DNA from: Halomonas sp. Y3
GTDB lineage: Bacteria; Pseudomonadota; Gammaproteobacteria; Pseudomonadales; Halomonadaceae
Assembly: GCF_024137965.1 (NCBI RefSeq)
Contig: NZ_CP099975.1
Location: 1,736,001-1,800,000, forward strand
DNA length: 64,000 nt
Reading direction: 5' to 3'
Below, in pieces: positions 26,270 through 35,205 of this stretch. The notes under the pieces were generated by a model that searched no databases, was not told where the DNA came from, and worked only from the letters and a program-made list of their open reading frames with translations. How positions within the stretch are numbered: the first letter of the stretch is position 1; each line of letters opens with the position of its first letter. The position numbers were made by a program, and so were the translations under genes.

Positions 26270-27502
26270 TTAAAGCACCGTGCCCAGCTCGAAGATGGGC
26301 AGATACATGGAAAGCACCAGGCCGCCTACCAGAACACCCAGCACCACGATGATGAAGGGTTCGATCAGCGAGGTGAGGCCGTCCACCAGGTTGTCCACCT
26401 CCTCCTCATAGTAGGTGGCCACCCGCTCGAGCATGGCGTCCAGGGAGCCGGCTTCCTCGCCGATGCCCACCATCTGTATCATCATGGCAGGGAAGCGGTC
26501 GGTCATACGCATGGCGAACTGCAGTTGCTGGCCCTCGGCCACGCTGCTGCGCACCTCGCGCAGGGCACGTTCGTAGACCCGGTTGCCGGTGCTGCTGGCG
26601 GAGGTGTCCAGGGCCTCGATCAGCGGCACCCCGGCGGCGAAGGTGATGGAAAGGGTGCGGGCGTAGCGGGCCAGCACCGCCTTGAGCACGATATTGCCGA
26701 TTACCGGGATACGTAGCAGCAGCGCGTGCATGCGATAGGCAAAGGCGCTGGAGTAGCGGGTTGCCAGACGCATCAGTAGCACCGTACCCACCAGGGTCAG
26801 GATGGCGTGCCACCAGTGGGCCTGGGCCAGCTCGGAGAGTCGGATAGTGAGCTGAGTCAGTGCTGGTAGCTCGGCGCCGAAACCGGCGAACATGCTCTCG
26901 AACTGAGGCACTACCTTGATCAGCAGCAGGGCGGTGACGCCGATGCCAATCAGAATCACGGCCGTAGGGTACCAGAGCGCCTTCTTGACTCGGCCGACGA
27001 CCGAGTCGGTTTTCTCCTTGTAGAAGGCGATGCGCTCCAGCATGCGGTCCAGGGTGCCGGACTGCTCGCCGGCCGCTACCAGGCTCACAAACAGCGAGTC
27101 GAACTGGCGGGGGTGCTTGGCCAGTGCCTCGGCGAAGGTGGAGCCTGCGGCCACGTCGTTGAGCAGCCGCTGCACCAGGGCACTCATGGCCGGTTTGCTG
27201 ATACTTTCGGCGACCACCTGAAAGGCCTCCAGGACGGGCAGACCGGCGCGGATCATGGTGGCCATCTGGCGGGCAAACAGGGTGATATCGCGGCTATTGA
27301 TGCCGCCCAGGCCGCGTCCTATTTGCGACTTGCGCCGAATGCTGGTGGGCAGGACCCGCTGACCGGCGAGCAGCTTTTCGACCTCTGTACGGCTGCCGGC
27401 CACTAGCTGCCCCTGGACCCGTTGCCCCCGACTGTTCTTGCCGCTCCACCGCCAGCGGTAGAGCTTGATATCGCGATCATTGAAACGTGTAGGAGCGGCC
27501 AT
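26270..27502 (-). CDS. pilC: Type IV pilus inner-membrane platform protein PilC
   Basis: 410 residues. Two homologous T2SSF domains (about 70-195 and 275-400) with three membrane spans. Marks: FARQMATMIRAGLPVLEAF, GEQSGTLDRML, then FAAGVPLIEALD and GEEAGSLDAMLERVA, finishing with IEPFIIVVLGVLVGGLVLSMYLPIF. PilC couples the PilB motor to pilin insertion. It starts five bases after the pilB stop, so the two are an operon; pilD followed directly before the IS insertion. Confidence 0.95.
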   Translation of the reverse strand: MAAPTRFNDRDIKLYRWRWSGKNSRGQRVQGQLVAGSRTEVEKLLAGQRVLPTSIRRKSQIGRGLGGINSRDITLFARQMATMIRAGLPVLEAFQVVAESISKPAMSALVQRLLNDVAAGSTFAEALAKHPRQFDSLFVSLVAAGEQSGTLDRMLERIAFYKEKTDSVVGRVKKALWYPTAVILIGIGVTALLLIKVVPQFESMFAGFGAELPALTQLTIRLSELAQAHWWHAILTLVGTVLLMRLATRYSSAFAYRMHALLLRIPVIGNIVLKAVLARYARTLSITFAAGVPLIEALDTSASSTGNRVYERALREVRSSVAEGQQLQFAMRMTDRFPAMMIQMVGIGEEAGSLDAMLERVATYYEEEVDNLVDGLTSLIEPFIIVVLGVLVGGLVLSMYLPIFELGTVL

Positions 27503-27507
27503 GGCAT

Positions 27508-29277
27508 TTACACCTTGATGATGCGGTTGATCTCGGCGAGGCTGGTGACTCCCTCCAGCACGCGCTGCAGGCCGCTGCGGCGCAGGCTGGGATAGCCCTC
27601 CTCGCGGGCCTGGCGGTCGAAGTCCGAGGCGTTACCCTCGCGCATGATCAGCCGTCGCATGTTGTCGCTGATCGGCACCACCTCATAGATACCGACCCGC
27701 CCCTTGAAGCCCTTGACGCATCGGTGGCACCCATGTGGCTCATAGAAGGTGGCGCCTGCAATCTCTTCCTCCTTGAACCCCTGCTCGAGCAGCGCCTCGC
27801 GAGGAATCTCCACCGCCTGTCGGCAGTGGGGGCAGAGACGGCGGGCCAGGCGCTGGGCGATGATAAGATTCAGGGAGCTGGCCACGTTGAAGGGTGCCAG
27901 GCCCATGTTGGCCAGCCGGGTCAGAGTCTCGGCTGCAGAGTTGGTGTGCAGGGTGGAGAGCACCAGGTGGCCGGTCTGGGAGGCCTTGACGGCGATCTCC
28001 GCGGTCTCCAGGTCGCGCACCTCCCCTACCATCACCACGTCCGGGTCCTGGCGCAGGAAGGCGCGCAGGGCGCTGGCGAAGTCGAGCCCTACCTTGGGCA
28101 GCACGTTGACCTGGTTGACCCCCGCCACCTTGATCTCCACCGGGTCCTCGGCGGTGCAGATATTGCGCTCCTCCTTGTTGAGCATGTTGATGCCGGTATA
28201 GAGGGTTACCGACTTGCCGCTGCCGGTGGGGCCGGTGACCAGGATCATGCCCTGGGGCTGGAGAAGTGCCGTTTCATAGAGCTTGCGCTGCGGAGGGGTA
28301 AAGCCCAGTTTCTCGATGCCGATAGTGGCGGTGGTAGGATCGAGAATTCGCAGCACGATCTTTTCGCCATAGACGGTGGGCAGGGAGTTGACCCTGAAGT
28401 CGATGGAGCGGTTGGTGGCAAGGCGCAGTTTGATGGCGCCGTCCTGGGGCAGGCGCCGTTCGGCGATATCCAGCCGCGCCATGACCTTGAGTCGCGACAG
28501 GATGCGAGTGCGCATACCAAACGGTGGTCGAGCGGTTTCATGCAGGATACCGTCGATGCGCAGCCGTACCCGAAAGCTGCTCTCGTAGGGCTCGAAGTGG
28601 ATGTCCGAGGCGCCGCGCTTGATGGCATCCATCAATACCTTGTTGACGAAGCGGATGATCGGGCCGTCATCGGCGCTGCTGCGTGAAGCGCCCGCCAGGT
28701 CGACGTCGGGGGCATCGCTCTGCTCCAGGCTCAGCTGATGCAAGGCATCGTCGGCGTCAGCCAGCTCCTCCATCAGGGCGCTGTTGCTCTGCATTAGATA
28801 CTTATCGAGCAGGGTCTGCAGCTGCTCCAGGGGGGCCAGCACGCCCTCCGGGGTGAGGCCGGTGGCGAACTGCAGCTCGTCGAGCCCCACCAGAGTGGCC
28901 GGATAGGGAATCGCCAGCAGCAGCCGGTTGCCCATCACTTTCAGCGGCAGCACCTTATGCTTGCGAAGCAGCTCCTCGGAGAACTGCTCGGCCGGGGGCA
29001 GCGACTCCGGGGTGAGAGCGTCGAGGTCGATGGCGGGGATGCCATACTCCCAGGCGGCGGTGACACAGGCCTGCTGAGAAGGCACCAGCGCCTTCTCCAC
29101 CACGTACTGCAGCAGCGACATATGTGACTGATGGGCAGCCTGCTCGGCCTGCCTGCTCTCCTCGGCGGAGAGCAGGCCGTCGACCACCAGCCTGTGGGCC
29201 AGCCCCTTCAGGCCGGTGCCCGACCCCCGAGGGGCAATAGGGGCGTTGTCCTGCGATGTGCTGGGCGGGTCGCTCAT
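27508..29277 (-). CDS. pilB: Type IV pilus assembly ATPase PilB
   Basis: 589 residues. N-terminal MshEN domain (about 20-170, possible c-di-GMP binding), then the GSPII_E ATPase with Walker A GPTGSGKSVTLYT, Walker B VMVGEVRDLETAEI and a C4 zinc site (CPHC, CHRC). It powers pilus extension. ATG 29277 (MSDPPS) is selected over an upstream GTG/ATG frame. The divergent upstream region towards the pilins has been invaded by a TnpB element. Confidence 0.95.
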   Translation of the reverse strand: MSDPPSTSQDNAPIAPRGSGTGLKGLAHRLVVDGLLSAEESRQAEQAAHQSHMSLLQYVVEKALVPSQQACVTAAWEYGIPAIDLDALTPESLPPAEQFSEELLRKHKVLPLKVMGNRLLLAIPYPATLVGLDELQFATGLTPEGVLAPLEQLQTLLDKYLMQSNSALMEELADADDALHQLSLEQSDAPDVDLAGASRSSADDGPIIRFVNKVLMDAIKRGASDIHFEPYESSFRVRLRIDGILHETARPPFGMRTRILSRLKVMARLDIAERRLPQDGAIKLRLATNRSIDFRVNSLPTVYGEKIVLRILDPTTATIGIEKLGFTPPQRKLYETALLQPQGMILVTGPTGSGKSVTLYTGINMLNKEERNICTAEDPVEIKVAGVNQVNVLPKVGLDFASALRAFLRQDPDVVMVGEVRDLETAEIAVKASQTGHLVLSTLHTNSAAETLTRLANMGLAPFNVASSLNLIIAQRLARRLCPHCRQAVEIPREALLEQGFKEEEIAGATFYEPHGCHRCVKGFKGRVGIYEVVPISDNMRRLIMREGNASDFDRQAREEGYPSLRRSGLQRVLEGVTSLAEINRIIKV

Positions 29278-29501
29278 GGGGCTGGGCAATCTCCCGATCT
29301 TGGGCAAGGATGTATCAGCATTCTAAGCTGCACAGGAGGCGACTGCACAGTAGAAGGCATTAGTAACATTATGTTTCTGTGCGCGGCTTCGGGTGTTACC
29401 AAACAGCGCGTAAAGCATCGCCCAATCGGGCGGTGATACAAGCGCGCACCGCGAAGCGGTGCTCAATGGATACTGCCTCGAAACCCTGATACCTTTCCAG
29501 T

Positions 29502-30626
29502 ATGACAAAGCGTGCCTACAAAGAACGGTTCTACCCCACCCCCGAGCAGGCGGTGCTGCTGGCGCAGTCGTTCGGATGTACCCGTTTTGTCTGGAACAAT
29601 ACGCTGGCCTATCGCACCGAGGCCTATCAGCAGCGCGGCGAGTCGGTGTCGCACGCCGCCGCAGAAAAGCGCCTGGTCGCGCTCAAGGCCGACTATCCCT
29701 GGTTGAAGGATGTCTCCAGCGTGATCCTGCAGCAGACGCTGCGCGATCAAAAGGCGGCCTTCGACAATTTCTTCAACCCCAAACTCAAGGCGCGCTATCC
29801 GCGCTTCAAGCGCAAGGACGGCCGGCAGTCGATCCGGCTGACCAAGGCGGCATTTCGCTACCGCGATGGCGAGATCACCATCGCCAAGACCACGGCGCCG
29901 CTGCCGATCCGCTGGAGCCGTCCGCTGCCCAGCGAACCCTCCAGCATCACGATCTCGCGGGATCGTGCCGGCCGCTATTTCATCAGCTGCCTGTGCGAGT
30001 TCGAGCCGGAGACGCTGCCGGTCACGCCGAAGAGGGTAGGCATCGATCTCGGCCTGACCGACCTGTTCATCACCAGCGAGGGCATGAAGTCGGGCAACCC
30101 GCGCCATCTCAAGCGCTATGAAGCGAAGCTGGCCTATCTGCAGCGTCGGCTGTCGAAAAAGCAGAAAGGCTCGCGCAACCGCCACAAGCTGCGCCAGAAA
30201 GTGGCGCGGCTACATGCCAGGATCGCGGACTGCCGCCGCGACGCCCTCCACAAGGCGACCCGCACGCTGATTAACGAAAACCAAGTGCTGTGTGTCGAGT
30301 CGCTCAATATCGTGGGCATGCTCAAGAACCGTTCCTTGGCCAAGGCCATCAGCGATGCCGGCTGGGGTGAGTTTGTGCGCCAACTCGAATACAAGGCCGC
30401 CTGGGCGGGCCGGCAGCTGGTGAAAGTCAGCCAGTGGCTGCCGAGCAGCAAGCGGTGCCACGGCTGTGGGCACCAGGTCGAGAAGCTCCCTCTCTCCCGG
30501 CGCCACTGGCACTGTGAGCGCTGCGGCCAGGCGATCGACCGTGATATCAACGCAGCCAGAAATATCCGAACCGCCGGGCTGGCGGGGTTAGCCTGTGGAG
30601 CGACTGGAGCGGGGGCCGTGGCCTAG
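29502..30626 (+). CDS. tnpB: TnpB RNA-guided endonuclease / OrfB transposase
   Basis: 374 residues. The RuvC-like catalytic triad looks intact: GIDLGLTDLF (Asp), VLCVESLNIVGM (Glu) and AIDRDINAARNI (Asp). A four-cysteine zinc ribbon (CHGCG, CERCG) sits before the last Asp. The N-terminal helix-turn-helix/wedge begins YKERFYPTPEQ and includes FGCTRFVWNN. TnpB cleaves DNA guided by omega-RNA from the element's right end, which favours retention of the element. It sits in the divergent control region of pilB and the pilins. Confidence 0.93.
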   Translation: MTKRAYKERFYPTPEQAVLLAQSFGCTRFVWNNTLAYRTEAYQQRGESVSHAAAEKRLVALKADYPWLKDVSSVILQQTLRDQKAAFDNFFNPKLKARYPRFKRKDGRQSIRLTKAAFRYRDGEITIAKTTAPLPIRWSRPLPSEPSSITISRDRAGRYFISCLCEFEPETLPVTPKRVGIDLGLTDLFITSEGMKSGNPRHLKRYEAKLAYLQRRLSKKQKGSRNRHKLRQKVARLHARIADCRRDALHKATRTLINENQVLCVESLNIVGMLKNRSLAKAISDAGWGEFVRQLEYKAAWAGRQLVKVSQWLPSSKRCHGCGHQVEKLPLSRRHWHCERCGQAIDRDINAARNIRTAGLAGLACGATGAGAVA

Positions 30627-30722
30627 CCACGGCCTAGTGAAGGCGTGTCGAAGCAGGAAGGTTCTGGGGGTGACCTTAGAACCCTCCCCCAACGCGTGAA
30701 GCGCGGCGGGCGGGGAGTGTCA
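30600..30722 (+). ncRNA. Probable omega-RNA scaffold at the tnpB 3' end
   Basis: The last codons of tnpB and the following ~96 bases hold stem-loops (for example around GTTCTGGGGGTGACC...AGAACCCTCCCCC, and CGCG-TGAA-GCGCG) ending in GGGGAGTGTCA. In this family the guide is the host sequence right after that end, here starting GATTAACGGCGAATAACC. Boundaries are inferred from family architecture, not measured. Confidence 0.5.
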
Positions 30723-30758
30723 GATTAACGGCGAATAACCACCGGACGGAGAGCTGGC

Positions 30759-31292
<534 letters not shown>

Positions 31293-31348
31293 GACAACGG
31301 CGCCCCGTGCGAGGCGGGGTCGCCTAGCCAGTGCCTCCGATCCGAGGC

Positions 31349-31362
31349 TTGACTTGGATCAA
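31349..31362. promoter_or_regulatory. FNR/Anr-like box upstream of pilA
   Basis: TTGACTTGGATCAA matches the TTGAT-N4-ATCAA consensus at nine of ten fixed positions. It could instead supply a -35 hexamer (TTGACT). It lies about 80 bases upstream of the predicted pilA transcript start. Confidence 0.35.
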
Positions 31363-31400
31363 GCGTTTCGCCCGATAGTAAAAAAATGATACCGAGCCCC

Positions 31401-31429
31401 TTGTGGTTTACAGAATAGAAACGTATAGT
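31401..31429 (+). promoter_or_regulatory. Predicted sigma70 promoter of pilA
   Basis: TTGTGG and TATAGT separated by 17 bases. Transcription from about 31436 would give a leader of roughly 160 bases before the pilA ATG. Confidence 0.5.
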
Positions 31430-31435
31430 GACACA

Positions 31436-31595
31436 AAGCTTGGGGATAAAGCCCATCATGACGGTGGAAATCGACTAGCATGATGGCCGAAGGACAAGGA
31501 AGGTCGGGCGCGGCGGCAGCAATGCGGCAGCAACCGTTTTAGTAACGCGCTAAGGGAAAGAGTCCCGCATGGCGCACCGAAAATGAGGTGACTCA
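31436..31595 (+). ncRNA. Structured 5' leader of pilA, family not recognised
   Basis: About 160 non-coding bases contain a CATCATG/CATGATG stem (31456-31492 region), a GCGCG/CGCGC stem enclosing a GGCAGCAA direct repeat, and a GGGA-AAGAG-TCCC hairpin just before the ribosome site TGAGGTG. I compared it mentally with GEMM c-di-GMP and cobalamin riboswitches and found no convincing core. It could be a regulatory leader or just a stable UTR. Confidence 0.35.
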
Positions 31596-32030
31596 ATGAA
31601 AAACGCAGGCGCACAGCGCGGCTTTACCCTGATCGAACTGCTGATCGTCGTGGCGATCATCGGCGTTCTGGCGGCGATTGCCATTCCGCAGTATCAGAAC
31701 TATATCGAGCGCTCCAATGCTGCGGCGGCACAGGCGGAAGCCGCTGCGTTCCGTACGCCGGTAGAAGCGGCCATCTTTGATGAGCAAAATTTTGATGGCA
31801 CTGAAGACGGCCCGATTGAAGATGTAATTAGCCAGGCAAGTGCGTCCGGTGTTACGGTTACTGCCGCTGCAGGTGGTGCAGCAACTATCACCGCGACTCG
31901 TCAGGTGGCTGGTGACCCCCGGTTGGTCGTCTTTACTCGTGATGCAAGCACTGGCCAGTGGACATGTGAACATAGCTTTGGCGGGGTTTCACTCCAGAAC
32001 TGCACGCTCAATGAAGGTTTAGGCGATTAA
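31596..32030 (+). CDS. pilA: Major type IV pilin-like protein
   Basis: 144 residues, typical major-pilin size. A short nine-residue leader ending in G precedes [28 protein letters not shown] with the conserved Glu5 (diagnostic part [15 protein letters not shown]). Two C-terminal cysteines (TCEHSF, QNCTL) probably form the D-loop disulfide. Own promoter, long leader and a strong terminator directly behind suggest high independent expression. It lies on the far side of the TnpB element from pilB, the ancestral divergent pilA/pilB layout. Confidence 0.88.
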   Translation: MKNAGAQRGFTLIELLIVVAIIGVLAAIAIPQYQNYIERSNAAAAQAEAAAFRTPVEAAIFDEQNFDGTEDGPIEDVISQASASGVTVTAAAGGAATITATRQVAGDPRLVVFTRDASTGQWTCEHSFGGVSLQNCTLNEGLGD

Positions 32031-32056
32031 GCCCAACCCTGCGTGCTGCTACTATT

Positions 32057-32090
32057 CCGGCCGGGCAATTGCCCGGCCGGTTTGTTTTTT
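32057..32090 (+). terminator. Intrinsic terminator of pilA
   Basis: A perfect 24-base palindrome (CCGGCCGGGCAA and its mirror, 32057-32080) followed by TTTGTTTTTT. A second perfect inverted repeat, GGGAGCTCACCG with its complement, follows at 32091-32120 and may back it up or insulate the convergent PAS gene. Confidence 0.92.
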
Positions 32091-32167
32091 GGGAGCTCAC
32101 CGGGCGATCGGTGAGCTCCCTTTGATCTCTGATCCCTCTTTACAGCCAGCGCTACCTCTCCGCTACC

Positions 32168-32929
32168 CTATCCCTCCAGCGGCACATGCACCGCCAGCAT
32201 CTGGCTGGCTTCCTCTGCCTGTTCGCCTTCGCCCTGCAGCGGGCTCAGTTTGACCACGACGCCGAAGGGCTGGCCGTTGCGGCGGTTGATCTCCAGCCGT
32301 TCGCTGGCGGGGCGGCGGTGGGCGAGGGCTTCCCGCAGCCGCTGTACCGGGAGGGCTTCCGGTTCGGCGAGGGTGGGCAGGGGCTTGCCGAGCAGGGCGT
32401 CTCCGGCCGTTTCCAGCAGCTCGCCGAGGGCGGGGTTGGCCCGCACCACGGGGTAGCCCTCGCCGTTCAGGTCCAGCACCGCGGCGCCCAGGGGCAGGGC
32501 GCCGAACAGCCGTGCCTCGCTCGTGCTGCTGCGGCTCTGCTTATGGGTCTCTGGCGTCAGCAGTACATAGACCCCCAGCATGCCGTGGTCGCTGGCGATG
32601 GGCAGCATGTCCATCTCCACCCGGGCTAGCTGGCCGGTGAGGGTGATGACTCTGGCTTCGCAGTGGGCCGGCCTGCCGGCAAGGGCGATCTGGAAGTGCT
32701 CCTCCACCGCCCCACGCTGACGGGGATCCACGAAGCGTGAGAAGTGCATGCCCATGCCCTCCTGCTCGTGCAGCCCGGCGAAGCGGGCGGCGGCCAGGTT
32801 GGCGTGGCGAAAACGCCCTTCGGGGTCGAGCTCGAAGATAGGTGAGGGGTGGTAGCCGAACAGCGCTCGGGCGCGGCTCTGCAGGGTAAGTAGCCGCAGG
32901 TCATCGGTGTTGGGAAGGGAAGGTGGCAT
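32168..32929 (-). CDS. Two-PAS-domain protein without recognised output domain
   Basis: 253 residues. The first PAS domain (about 20-135; HPSPIFELDPEGRFRHANLAAARFAG is the characteristic N-cap, core FELDPEGRFRHAN) and a second, more divergent one (about 145-250; GAAVLDLNGEGYPVVRANPALGELL). No kinase, GGDEF, EAL or HTH domain follows. It is probably a sensor or adaptor in the cytoplasm. The ATG lies three bases after the stop of the upstream 192-residue gene, so they are an operon. Confidence 0.75.
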   Translation of the reverse strand: MPPSLPNTDDLRLLTLQSRARALFGYHPSPIFELDPEGRFRHANLAAARFAGLHEQEGMGMHFSRFVDPRQRGAVEEHFQIALAGRPAHCEARVITLTGQLARVEMDMLPIASDHGMLGVYVLLTPETHKQSRSSTSEARLFGALPLGAAVLDLNGEGYPVVRANPALGELLETAGDALLGKPLPTLAEPEALPVQRLREALAHRRPASERLEINRRNGQPFGVVVKLSPLQGEGEQAEEASQMLAVHVPLEG

Positions 32930-32932
32930 ACG

Positions 32933-33511
32933 CTAGTCCTTGTCTTGCCAACCCCAGGCCTCTTTCGCCCAGCGCTGGCGGTCTTCCTGTGCCTTGCGCA
33001 CCGCTTCCTCCACGTCCTTGCCGGGAGGCTCAAGGTCACTTTCCAGCTGGAAGGGGGCGCCTTCCTTCACTCTAGCACCATCGGCGGCCTTGCGGCGCAG
33101 CTCGCTGACGTCTTCGCTGCTTATCCAGCGATGCCCGTCGTCGCTGGTGTTGGGGTGGGCGACCAGGCGGCCCTGCCAGGCCCAGCAGCGCTGAGGTACT
33201 TTGGCGATGACCCACTCCTGATCCTGCCAGCGAGCGCGGGAGACGTCGAGCATCTCCAGTTCCGCCTCCGGAATCAGCTCCGCGAATAGCTGGCTATGCA
33301 GCACGATGCCGGTATCGCCCATCTGGATGCCGCCCTCGAAGCGGCCCTGTTGCAGCTGCTCCAGCAGCTGAGGACGCTTGAGGGGGCTGACCGGCGTGCC
33401 CAGTGCACAGAGATGGAGCATGCCGGGGTCAACCTGCTTGATGACCCAGCAGCGTACGAGCTTCTTCTTGCCCGAGAACAGTGCCGTCCTGGCAAACAGC
33501 TTCTTCCACAT
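32933..33511 (-). CDS. Hypothetical protein (192 aa)
   Basis: No family recognised. Soluble, mixed alpha/beta: begins MWKKLFARTALFSGKKKLV, contains GRFEGGIQMGDTGIVLHSQLF in the middle and a Lys/Glu/Trp-rich C-terminal helix. It is the first gene of a two-gene minus-strand operon with the PAS protein. ATG 33511 is used because longer frames upstream run through a low-quality, Arg-rich segment without a ribosome site. Confidence 0.65.
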   Translation of the reverse strand: MWKKLFARTALFSGKKKLVRCWVIKQVDPGMLHLCALGTPVSPLKRPQLLEQLQQGRFEGGIQMGDTGIVLHSQLFAELIPEAELEMLDVSRARWQDQEWVIAKVPQRCWAWQGRLVAHPNTSDDGHRWISSEDVSELRRKAADGARVKEGAPFQLESDLEPPGKDVEEAVRKAQEDRQRWAKEAWGWQDKD

Positions 33512-33753
33512 GGAAGTGCCTCGCGTGACTGGCGCGGAGCCAGCGATAGTAAGGGTGATGATGCATGAGTCGCCCGCCCTGGTGCGAGCGAGCGTCACTC
33601 TTACTATAGACCTTCCTGAAAGGCAACGTTCAGGCGGGTGCCCGTAGCTATCGGCCGCGGCTTCTGGCGGCGCAGCCGCCCTGCGGCGCTGCCTGCTGCC
33701 ACGATGGCTATTATAGTGAAATGACCCCATCATTGGCAGGGAGGCCGTGTACC

Positions 33754-35205
33754 ATGTCCACCTATCCCGTGATCCTGCACCACGGCGGCGCCAGCGGCGT
33801 CACCGGCAGCTGCCACCGCCTGCAGATCAGCGAGGAGCGCGCCCTGCTCATCGACTGTGGGCTCTTCCAGGGCCAGGACGCCGACCGCGTCGATGCCTTC
33901 GAGCAGCTCCGGGTGCGCTTCCCGGTGGAGGACGTGCTGGCTCTGGTGGTCACCCACGTGCATATCGACCATATCGGCCGGTTGCCCTACCTGCTGGCGG
34001 CGGGGTGGCGGGGGCCGATTTTCTGCTCGGTGCCCTCGGCCCGGCTGCTGCCCCTGGTGGTGGAGGATGCCCTCAGGGTCGGCTTCACCCGGGATCGGGC
34101 GCTGATCGAGCGCTTTCTCGCCGAGGTGGAGGGGCGACTTGTTCCGCTGCGTTACCGCACCTGGCACACCCTGGTGGACGATGCCCGCCACCGGGTGCGC
34201 CTGCGCCTGAAGCGCGCTGGGCATATCCTCGGCTCGGCCTATGTGGAGGTGGATCTGCTCGAGCGCGAGAGCGACCGGGCCGAGCGGGTGCTCTTCTCCG
34301 GCGACCTGGGCGCCCCCTATTCGCCGCTGCTGCCGGCGCCCAGGCCCCCTTGGCGCTGCGACACCTTGGTGCTGGAGAGCACCTACGGCGACCGCGAGCA
34401 CGAGGATCGCCGCCGTCGCCGCGACCGGCTCAAGGCGGCCATCGACCGGGCCTTGGCCAACGGCGGCAGCGTGGTGATTCCCGCCTTCAGCATCGGCCGT
34501 ACCCAGGAGCTGCTCTACGAGCTGGAGACTCTGATCCACCAGGCGAAAAGCGCGCGCTGGCGGGCGCTGGAGATCATCGTCGACTCGCCCCTGGCGGCGC
34601 GCTTTACCGAGGTCTACCGCGAGCTCAAGCCCTGGTGGGACGCCGAGGCCCACCGGCGGCTGCGGGCGGGGCGCCATCCGCTTAGCTTCGAGAATCTTTA
34701 TACCGTTAGCTCCCATGAGGAACACGAGCGCACCCTCACCTATCTCGCCGAGAGCGGACGCCCGGCGGTGGTGATCGCCGCCAGCGGCATGGTGAGCGGC
34801 GGCCGGGTGGTCAACTACCTCAAGCGCATGCTGGGGGATGAGCGCCACTGCGTGCTCTTCACCGGCTACCAGGGGGCGGGCACCCCGGGTCGCGATATCC
34901 AGCGCTACGGGCCCAGGGGCGGCTGGGTGGAGCTCGACGGCGAGCGCATCGAGATCCGCGCCCGGGTGGAGACGGTCTCCGGCTACTCGGCCCACGCCGA
35001 CCGCCGCAACCTGCTCAACTTCGTGCGCCGCATGCGCGAGCCGCCGCGCCATATCCGCCTGGTCCACGGCGAACGCCAGGCCCAGGAGGCCCTGCGCGAG
35101 GCCCTGCTTGGCTGGGCCGCAGAGGCGGGTCACCCGCTGACGGTCAGCCTCGGGTCAGACCCGAATGGCACTTACTTAAGGAATAGAGGAAGCGTAACTC
35201 CTTGA
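33754..35205 (+). CDS. MBL-fold beta-CASP RNA/DNA nuclease-like protein
   Basis: 483 residues. Metallo-beta-lactamase motifs: THVHIDHIGRLPYL (HxHxDH), FSGDLG, and later the beta-CASP motifs ASGMVSGGRV and SGYSAHADR, ending with VHGE. Family members (YSH1/RNase J-like) process RNA or DNA in the cytoplasm. ATG 33754 follows GGGAGG. The last 13 residues (after GSDP) come from the IS4 element: before insertion the frame would have ended GSDP-stop inside the GGGTCAGACCCTTAA repeat. The lost tail is only the stop, so function is probably kept. Confidence 0.88.
   Translation: MSTYPVILHHGGASGVTGSCHRLQISEERALLIDCGLFQGQDADRVDAFEQLRVRFPVEDVLALVVTHVHIDHIGRLPYLLAAGWRGPIFCSVPSARLLPLVVEDALRVGFTRDRALIERFLAEVEGRLVPLRYRTWHTLVDDARHRVRLRLKRAGHILGSAYVEVDLLERESDRAERVLFSGDLGAPYSPLLPAPRPPWRCDTLVLESTYGDREHEDRRRRRDRLKAAIDRALANGGSVVIPAFSIGRTQELLYELETLIHQAKSARWRALEIIVDSPLAARFTEVYRELKPWWDAEAHRRLRAGRHPLSFENLYTVSSHEEHERTLTYLAESGRPAVVIAASGMVSGGRVVNYLKRMLGDERHCVLFTGYQGAGTPGRDIQRYGPRGGWVELDGERIEIRARVETVSGYSAHADRRNLLNFVRRMREPPRHIRLVHGERQAQEALREALLGWAAEAGHPLTVSLGSDPNGTYLRNRGSVTP

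Larger units (their letters stand above)
29380..30722 (+). mobile_element. IS200/IS605-group element carrying only tnpB (IS1341-like)
   Basis: A left-end hairpin GCACCGC-GAA-GCGGTGC at 29446-29462 precedes tnpB, and a second hairpin, ATCGCCC-AATC-GGGCGGT, lies at 29417-29434. After tnpB the sequence ends in a G-rich segment closing with GGGGAGTGTCA near 30722, typical for the right end and omega-RNA scaffold of this group. No tnpA is present. The outer left boundary is uncertain by some tens of bases. Confidence 0.65.

Noticed and set aside
29502-30626. A TnpB-derived nuclease-dead regulator (TldR-like) controlling pilins
   Set aside because: All three RuvC acidic residues are present, so it is an ordinary tnpB.
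31436-31595. c-di-GMP (GEMM) or cobalamin riboswitch in the pilA leader
   Set aside because: The conserved GEMM core and the B12 box could not be found; kept only as an unassigned structured leader.
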